Position numbers and translations under genes: made by a program. Below, in pieces: positions 58,656 to 64,000 of a stretch of DNA of 64,000 nt (positions are counted from its first letter, which is position 1; every line of letters begins with the position of its first letter). The notes under the pieces are model-generated. The model was not told where the DNA came from. It was given only the letters and a program-made list of their open reading frames with translations, and ran no database searches. The stretch is from an uncultured Muribaculaceae bacterium. GTDB taxonomy: Bacteria; Bacteroidota; Bacteroidia; Bacteroidales; Muribaculaceae. The DNA lies in NCBI GenBank assembly GCA_910584525.1, contig CAJUAT010000001.1, positions 1-64,000 on the forward strand. The letters run 5' to 3'.

Positions 58656-59474
58656 TTATTTAGCGCTTTTCTTTGCTCTGGCGCGGGTCTTGACGGGAGC
58701 GGGTGCGGGAGTCTCCTCCACGCCGGAGAGCTGCGCGTCGATCATGATACGCCCGCAGTATTCGCAGACAATCACCTTCTTGTGCATCTTGATTTCGAGC
58801 TGGCGCTGCGGGGGGATACGGTTGAAGCATCCGCCGCAGGCGTCGCGCTGAACGGTCACGATACCAAGCCCGTTGCGTGCGTTCTTGCGTATACGCTTGA
58901 AAGCGGCAAGTGTATAGTCGTCGATCACATGTTCCAGGTCTTTGGCCTGCTTCATGATCGACTCCTCCTCGGCGCGTGTCTCCGATACAATCTCCTCAAG
59001 CTCCTTCTTCTTCGTGTCGAGGATATGGCAGTGGTCCTCAAGCTCCACCTTGTCGCGGGTCAGGGCTTCCTCCTCCATGTTGATCTTCTCCTTGGCGTCG
59101 CGGATCTTCTTCTCGTTGAGCTCTATCTCGAGAGTCTGGTATTCGCGCTCCTTCTCCAGAAAGGCATATTCACGATTGTTGCGCACATTGTTGATCTGCT
59201 CGTTGTAGCGGTCCACCTTCATGCGGCACTCGTCGATGGCGCCGTTGAGCTGGCGGATGCTGTCGCCGAGCATCGCTATCTCATCGTTATGTTTGGCGAT
59301 GCGGAGCTTGTAACGCTCGATCTCGTCCTCGCAGTCCTTTACCTCGTTGGGTAGCTCCCCGCGCAACGTCTTGATCTTGTCAACCTCCGACAGCAACGTC
59401 TGTAGCTGGTAAAGCGCCTGTAACCGCTCTTCCACACTGTGCTCTTTCTCGCTTTTCTTTGTCTCTGTTGTCAT
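58656..59474 (-). CDS. Coiled-coil protein with C4 zinc ribbon (CdsZ-like)
   Basis: 272 aa from ATG 59474; the longer frame reaches into the spacer and is rejected. A long coiled coil (about residues 12-190, heptads such as EVDKIKTLRGELPNEVKDCEDEIERYKLRIAKHNDEIAML) ends in a zf-RING_7-type zinc ribbon (RDACGGCFNRIPPQRQLEIKMHKKVIVCEYCGRIMID) followed by a Lys/Ala-rich tail. Members of this family bind nucleic acid or GTPase partners; the role in Bacteroidetes is not known to me. Gene order after the nif3-like gene is common in the phylum. Confidence 0.85.
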   Translation of the reverse strand: MTTETKKSEKEHSVEERLQALYQLQTLLSEVDKIKTLRGELPNEVKDCEDEIERYKLRIAKHNDEIAMLGDSIRQLNGAIDECRMKVDRYNEQINNVRNNREYAFLEKEREYQTLEIELNEKKIRDAKEKINMEEEALTRDKVELEDHCHILDTKKKELEEIVSETRAEEESIMKQAKDLEHVIDDYTLAAFKRIRKNARNGLGIVTVQRDACGGCFNRIPPQRQLEIKMHKKVIVCEYCGRIMIDAQLSGVEETPAPAPVKTRARAKKSAK

Positions 59475-59518
59475 ATATATATAACGTATATAGCTGTTCT
59501 GTTTGTTTGGGTGGAATC

Positions 59519-60304
59519 TCACATGAATTTCACCGGGTTCGACTCCGACTCGGGGAAGTATACCACCATGTCGGGGAACGACTCGCGGATTATGCGGCTG
59601 AAGATACGCTCCGAGCATAATTCCGACTCGAAATGTCCTATGTCGCAGAGGAGTATGCGGTTGCCGTTGCCGGTGAAGTCGTGGTATTTGATGTCGCCGG
59701 TTATGAAAATATCGGCGCCGGCGTCAATGGCATTGTCGATGAATGAGGCACCGGAGCCGCCGCAGAGGGCCACGCGCTTCACCACCAGCGAGTTGCGTCC
59801 CTGGCTGTAGCGCACGCACTTCACGTTGAATTTCTCCTTGATTTTGCGGAGGAACTCGAGTTTGGGTAGCGGCGTTATGTCGCCGATCACGCCGAGGCCT
59901 GTCATGGCATCGGGTGCCGTGGGCACCAGCGGGCGCGCATTGGCCACGCCCAACATTGATGCCATCTCGTAGCTCACGCCGGCGAATGCCGAGTCAAGGT
60001 TGGTATGCGCCGAGTATACGGCAATGCCGTCGCGCAGTGCCCCGAGCACCAGCCGCTGCGTCTCGTCGGCACCCGTCAGACTCTTCAATCCCCTGAAAAT
60101 CAGCGGATGATGGCTCACAACCATCGAGCAGTGACGCCGCTTGGCCTCCGCAAGTATATCCTCGGTGACATCGAGGCACAGCAGCACCGCCGACACCTCT
60201 GCCTCGGGGTCGCCTACCTGCAGCCCCGCATTGTCGTAGCTCTCCTGCAGCTGCAGCGACGCGAAGGCCTCTATGGCCGCGCTTATTTCTCTGACTTTGG
60301 GCAT
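59519..60304 (-). CDS. Nif3-like dinuclear metal centre protein
   Basis: 261-aa NIF3/DUF34 family protein that forms hexameric rings with two metals per subunit. Motifs: SYDNAGLQVGDPEAEVSAVLLCLDVTEDILAEA, MVVSHHPLIFRGLKSL, VYSAHTNLDSA, VALCGGSGASFIDNAIDAGADIFITGDIKYHDF and DIGHFESE with the metal-ligand histidines. The biochemical role is unsettled (GTP cyclohydrolase I-like fold suspected). Start overlaps the aspS end by 22 bp. Confidence 0.92.
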   Translation of the reverse strand: MPKVREISAAIEAFASLQLQESYDNAGLQVGDPEAEVSAVLLCLDVTEDILAEAKRRHCSMVVSHHPLIFRGLKSLTGADETQRLVLGALRDGIAVYSAHTNLDSAFAGVSYEMASMLGVANARPLVPTAPDAMTGLGVIGDITPLPKLEFLRKIKEKFNVKCVRYSQGRNSLVVKRVALCGGSGASFIDNAIDAGADIFITGDIKYHDFTGNGNRILLCDIGHFESELCSERIFSRIIRESFPDMVVYFPESESNPVKFM

Positions 60305-62043
60305 AGTTCAAGCTGGAGCTCGTCGAGTTGTGCCGGGTCTATCGGGCTGGGGCTTTCGTTCATCACGTCGCGGCCCGAGTTGTTCTTCGGGAAGGCTATC
60401 ACGTCGCGTATCGAGTCGAGGCCGGCAAGTATCGACACGAATCTGTCGAAGCCGAGGGCGAGGCCCCCGTGAGGCGGTGCACCATATTTGAAGGCGTTCA
60501 TCAGGAAGCCGAACTGCTCTCTGGCCCTCTCGGGCGTAAAGCCCAACAGCTCGAACATCGTGTCCTGGAGCTTGGCGTCGTGGATTCGTATCGAGCCGCC
60601 GCCCAGCTCGGTGCCATTCACTACTATGTCGTAGGCCGTGGCGCGTACCTTACCCGTGTCGCTGTGAAGCAGCGGTATGTCTTCGGGGTTGGGGCTCGTG
60701 AAGGGATGATGCATGGCATAGTAGCGCTGCGTCTCCTCGTCCCATTCGAAGAGGGGGAAGTCGATCACCCAGAGGGGAGCGAACACGTTTTTGTCGCGGA
60801 TGCCGAGGCGGTTGCCCATTTCGAGGCGCAGCTCGCAGAGCTGTTTGCGCGTCTTCATGGCATCGCCGGCCATCACGAGCAGAAGGTCGCCCTCCTTGGC
60901 ACCGGCACGCTCGCCCCACGCCTTCAGGTCGTCGTCGCTGTAGAACTTGCCCACGGAGCTCTTAACCTTACCGTCGGCTTCATATTTCACCCACATGAGG
61001 CCGGAGGCTCCCACCTGCGGACGCTTCACGAAATCTATCAGCTCGTCGGTCTGCTTGCGGCTGTAGCCGGCGCAGCCCGGAACTGCTATGCCCACTACCA
61101 GCTCCGATCCGTCGGCTACCGGGAAGCCATGTCCCTTGGCAAGGTCGGTAAGGTCGTTGAACTCCATTCCGAAACGCAGGTCGGGCTTGTCGCTGCCATA
61201 TTTCTCCATGGCATCCTGCCATGTCATCCGCGGGAAGGGCTCTGTGAAGTCGATACCCTTGACATATTTGAAGATATGTTTCACGAGACCTTCGAACATG
61301 TCGATCACGTCTTCCTGCTCCACAAACGACATCTCGCAGTCAATCTGAGTGAACTCGGGCTGACGGTCGGCGCGGAGGTCTTCGTCGCGGAAACATTTGG
61401 CGATCTGGAAGTAGCGGTCGTAGCCCGACACCATGAGGAGCTGCTTGAAGAGCTGAGGGCTCTGGGGGAGGGCATAGAACTCGCCGGGGTTCATGCGGGA
61501 GGGTACTATGAAGTCGCGTGCACCCTCGGGGGTTGACTTCACGAGGATAGGCGTCTCGATCTCGAGGAAGCCGTTTGCGTCGAGGTAACGGCGTATTTCG
61601 AAGGCCATGCGGTGGCGCAGCTCAAGGTTGCGGCGCAGGTTGGGACGTCGAAGGTCCATATAGCGGTATTTCATACGGAGGTCGTCGCCGCCGTCGGTGT
61701 CTTCCTCGATGGTGAAGGGGGGTATCTCGCTGCGGTTCAGAATCTTAAGGCTGTCGGCTATCACCTCGATGTCGCCGGTGGGCAGCTTGGGATTCTTCGA
61801 CTGTCGCTCGGCAACGGTGCCGTGTACCTGTATCACATATTCACGTCCCAGATGTGAGGCATCCGAGGCCAGCTCCGCATTGTTGTCGTCGCTGAAAACT
61901 ATCTGCGTAATGCCATAACGGTCGCGGAGGTCAATGAATGTCATGCCTCCCATCTTGCGTACCCGCTGCACCCAGCCTGCCAATGTGACGCTCTTGCCAG
62001 CGTCGCCGGTCCGCAGCTCTCCGCATGTCGTATCTCTATACAT
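60283..62043 (-). CDS. aspS: Aspartyl-tRNA synthetase
   Basis: Class IIb synthetase. N-terminal OB fold (GWVQRVRKMGGMTFIDLRDRYGITQIVF), class II motif 2 (FQIAKCFRDEDLRADRQPEFTQIDCEMSF), GAD insertion, and motif 3 (GLALGFDRFVSILAGLDSIRDVIAFPKN). 586 aa from ATG 62043, after a leader of about 55 nt that contains two AGCAGAGCGCG copies. Length and the GAD domain indicate the bacterial type. Heads a run of eight genes to queE, though internal promoters are possible. Confidence 0.97.
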   Translation of the reverse strand: MYRDTTCGELRTGDAGKSVTLAGWVQRVRKMGGMTFIDLRDRYGITQIVFSDDNNAELASDASHLGREYVIQVHGTVAERQSKNPKLPTGDIEVIADSLKILNRSEIPPFTIEEDTDGGDDLRMKYRYMDLRRPNLRRNLELRHRMAFEIRRYLDANGFLEIETPILVKSTPEGARDFIVPSRMNPGEFYALPQSPQLFKQLLMVSGYDRYFQIAKCFRDEDLRADRQPEFTQIDCEMSFVEQEDVIDMFEGLVKHIFKYVKGIDFTEPFPRMTWQDAMEKYGSDKPDLRFGMEFNDLTDLAKGHGFPVADGSELVVGIAVPGCAGYSRKQTDELIDFVKRPQVGASGLMWVKYEADGKVKSSVGKFYSDDDLKAWGERAGAKEGDLLLVMAGDAMKTRKQLCELRLEMGNRLGIRDKNVFAPLWVIDFPLFEWDEETQRYYAMHHPFTSPNPEDIPLLHSDTGKVRATAYDIVVNGTELGGGSIRIHDAKLQDTMFELLGFTPERAREQFGFLMNAFKYGAPPHGGLALGFDRFVSILAGLDSIRDVIAFPKNNSGRDVMNESPSPIDPAQLDELQLELCPKSEK

Positions 62044-62104
62044 GTTTCGAAATATATTTCTGTCGCGCTCTGCTTTGCGCCGCGCTCTGCTTATCGCAAT
62101 AACG

Positions 62105-62136
62105 CGCAAAGTTAGTAAATTTCGGCGACAATCGCA
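62105..62136 (-). promoter_or_regulatory. Promoter of aspS
   Basis: On the minus strand TTG (62136-62134), 20 nt, then TAACTTTGC (62113-62105), the same -7 box as hpt and the restriction-modification operon. Confidence 0.75.
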
Positions 62137-62145
62137 AGATTTTCC

Positions 62146-62215
62146 CGACAGGAGAAGTTTATTTTTTGACGGGAGAATTTTATTTTTTGACAGGAGAACA
62201 GGAGAACAGGAGAGT
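62146..62215 (+). repeat. ACGGGAGA-family repeats upstream of aspS
   Basis: Three units on the plus strand: GACAGGAGAAG, TTTTTTGACGGGAGAA, and TTTTTTGACAGGAGAACAGG followed by further GAGAACAGG copies. Sixth locus of the family in this window. Confidence 0.75.
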
Positions 62216-62225
62216 CCGGTACCAG

Positions 62226-62257
62226 CAAAAAAGCCGCAGACGGGAGTCTGCGGCTTT
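62226..62257 (-). terminator. Intrinsic terminator of the partial surface-protein gene
   Basis: Perfect 12-bp stem AAAGCCGCAGAC/GTCTGCGGCTTT with a GGGA loop, followed on the minus strand by a T-run; 24 bp after the stop at 62281. Confidence 0.9.
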
Positions 62258-62280
62258 CGTATGGGAGTCAGGGGGGTTGA

Positions 62281-63999
62281 TCAGAACATCACTTTCTGTG
62301 ACTTCTTGCCCTGTACGCGGATGAAGATACCGTTGGAGGGGTTCTCGACGCGTACGCCCTGAAGGTTGTAGTAGTATACGGGAGCGTCGGCCTCGTTGTC
62401 GATGATAGTCTCGACAGCCGTGGAGAGGTCGTAATATACCGTGGCGGAAAGAATGCTTACGGTACCACCGCTGTTAGCCTGGCCGTTGAATACAACTTCG
62501 CGAACCTCCTGGTCTTCGGGTGCTACCCATGTCATGACGCCATTGCCGTCCTCACCCTTGGCGGTGGTTGCGGAGGTATTCACAGGATAGACGGTACCTT
62601 TGACTTTAATCTCAATCTTATTGATTTTGTGTCTGTTGTCAACGGCTACAGTGTAAGCGCTGGGGTTCGTCTTGTTTTTTGCAAGCTTGAAGATGCGGAA
62701 TGTGGTGGAAGCTGCATTATCTTTTCCGCGATAGAGACGGCAGGGGGTACCTGCTTCGTTCTGGGTACCGGTGAATGTTACTTCGCCGGCCTTGAAGGCC
62801 ACGTCATTGACAGCTACGAGTTCATTACCGGTTTTGCCGTCAGCTGTCCATGTGTAATCAGCGGCATTGGGGGTATAGGTCTTATAGTCGCCATAGACGA
62901 TAGTAGCTTTGTTGGGCTGAGGAACAACTTCCTTCTCAGTGAGAGTGAGCTTCATGTTCTTGAGGTCAAGAACGAAGGTGAAGGTCTTGTCGGCAGCAAC
63001 TTTGAAAGAGTTTTCGCCGGCGGCAACGTCGCAAGTAGCTACTTTGTCGGTGAAGACGGGTTTGAAGTCCTTCGAAGCGGCACCGTAACGGGCACCCATC
63101 TTGCTCCATTCGGTATCGGCGGCGGAAGCGCCAAGTTTCTCGGCAAAGCCGAAGTAGCCATAGCCGGAGAGCATTTCATTGCCAATGAGAGCCTCGCCGG
63201 TGAACACGCCCTCTTCGGTAGAGGTCATGGCGATACCATTGTTGGGAGCAAAACCGCCTTCGTTGACATTACCGATGATGTACATCGTTTCGGGATATTT
63301 TGCACCACCTGCCTCTGTCATGCTGACTGAGCCTGTGCCAAGGTTGAATTCGATGACATACGACTTGCCTTGCTCGCATACATAGCTGGGGTTAGTGCTT
63401 CCTCCTACAGCTACAGTGATGTTTTTGCCTACTTCGAGAGTCTGGGCACCGGCTCCGCCTAACCATGCGGTCTGTTGGCCATTGGTGTTCTTCCTGATGC
63501 CGAAGGAACCCTCAAGCACAGTGGGGGTGAATGCATCTGTAGTCCATACGTCCTTTGATGTCTCTTTCATATCAATGCTGCTCCATCCAGCGTTGAGGAA
63601 CTGGCCATGTACCGCATAGGTGACCACATCCTCACCAGCCTGGCCTGTTGCCTTGAGGGTTTTTGTGGCGAGATTGAATGTTACAGTGACATTCTGCCAG
63701 TTGCCTACAGGAGTCATATCACCGCTGGTTGCGCTTGTGACCAATGTATACTCCTTGTCCATTTCAATTTCTCCGGCTGATGCCAATCCGAAGTTGCAGG
63801 TTGCAGTCCAGTTTTTGTCGGAAATCTTGAAGTTCCCATTGAGCTTATCAAGTTTCAAGGTGTAGACACCATTGTTTTCCGTAAACTTGTTGGCAGCTGT
63901 GCAGTTGTTGGCTTCCCATCCGAATTGTGCACCGCGAATGTACAACTCAGGATTGGCGGCATTGGCCATTCCCGTACTCAGCAGCGTTGCAGCTGCCAA
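62281..63999 (-). CDS. Secreted modular protein with shared sorting C-terminus (5' end outside the window)
   Basis: 572 codons are visible and the gene runs off the right edge; the apparent first residue is a TTG inside the signal peptide (AAATLLSTGMANA), so the true start is further on. Modules of SusE/F type begin LYIRGAQFGWEANN and MYIIGNVNEGGFA, with FKISDKNWTATCNFG. The C-terminus (VETIIDNEADAPVYYYNLQGVRVENPSNGIFIRVQGKKSQKVMF) matches those of the two paralogs at 17.9-27.2 kb, so it is probably exported by the same route. Sugar binding is inferred only. Confidence 0.7.
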   Translation of the reverse strand: MAAATLLSTGMANAANPELYIRGAQFGWEANNCTAANKFTENNGVYTLKLDKLNGNFKISDKNWTATCNFGLASAGEIEMDKEYTLVTSATSGDMTPVGNWQNVTVTFNLATKTLKATGQAGEDVVTYAVHGQFLNAGWSSIDMKETSKDVWTTDAFTPTVLEGSFGIRKNTNGQQTAWLGGAGAQTLEVGKNITVAVGGSTNPSYVCEQGKSYVIEFNLGTGSVSMTEAGGAKYPETMYIIGNVNEGGFAPNNGIAMTSTEEGVFTGEALIGNEMLSGYGYFGFAEKLGASAADTEWSKMGARYGAASKDFKPVFTDKVATCDVAAGENSFKVAADKTFTFVLDLKNMKLTLTEKEVVPQPNKATIVYGDYKTYTPNAADYTWTADGKTGNELVAVNDVAFKAGEVTFTGTQNEAGTPCRLYRGKDNAASTTFRIFKLAKNKTNPSAYTVAVDNRHKINKIEIKVKGTVYPVNTSATTAKGEDGNGVMTWVAPEDQEVREVVFNGQANSGGTVSILSATVYYDLSTAVETIIDNEADAPVYYYNLQGVRVENPSNGIFIRVQGKKSQKVMF

Positions 64000-64000
64000 T

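Overview
The window looks like a chromosome segment of a Bacteroidales bacterium, most likely of the Muribaculaceae (inferred from gene content, not from a search). The signs are type IX secretion genes (porU, porV), several secreted proteins with Por-type C-terminal sorting signals, sufCDS, ispF next to cvpA, Bacteroidetes promoters of the form TTTG-N20-TAnnTTTG, and almost no Shine-Dalgarno sites. Most of the window is G+C-rich; an A+T-rich island at about 0.8-3.0 kb stands out.

Left part (0-16 kb): hpt; an EcoRV-like restriction-modification pair beside tRNA-Leu(CAA); mrp and leuS. Between leuS and rdgB lie a MITE-like inverted-repeat element and a short phage-derived cassette: portal, acidic scaffold-like protein, major capsid protein, small protein, connector-like protein, holin-like protein and amidase. 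It has no terminase, integrase or tail genes. rdgB is then fused in frame, through a signal peptide, to a secreted beta-propeller with a type IX sorting domain.

Middle part (16-38 kb): a BspA-like LRR protein, then a locus that resembles a phase-variable switch. Two divergent paralogous surface proteins share near-identical leaders and signal peptides as inverted repeats. Between them lie a tyrosine recombinase, a GxxExxY protein and the only consensus promoter, which faces one paralog. A 98-bp inverted-repeat pair encloses one paralog and the recombinase. Next come sufC-sufD-sufS (no sufB), pta-ackA, lgt, a multi-pass membrane protein, an LptF/LptG permease, and a RAYT-type Y1 transposase gene flanked by palindromes and a long pyrimidine tract.

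Right part (38-64 kb): a tightly overlapping leftward operon runs C25 peptidase, rex, FAH-family protein, porU, porV, ispF, cvpA, placing a redox sensor inside the secretion locus. After it come a HAD-phosphatase/GH25-lysozyme fusion divergent from parC, then a DUF3316 protein and an S41 lipoprotein. A long leftward run aspS, nif3-like, zinc-ribbon protein, manA, queF, queC, queD, queE makes the queuosine precursor preQ1. A truncated secreted protein ends the window.

Short repeats recur throughout in intergenic DNA: 9-bp tandem arrays that fill spacers inside operons, and an 8-bp ACGGGAGA family found at six loci. Promoters, hairpins and repeat alignments were read by eye; functions are by motif recognition only.
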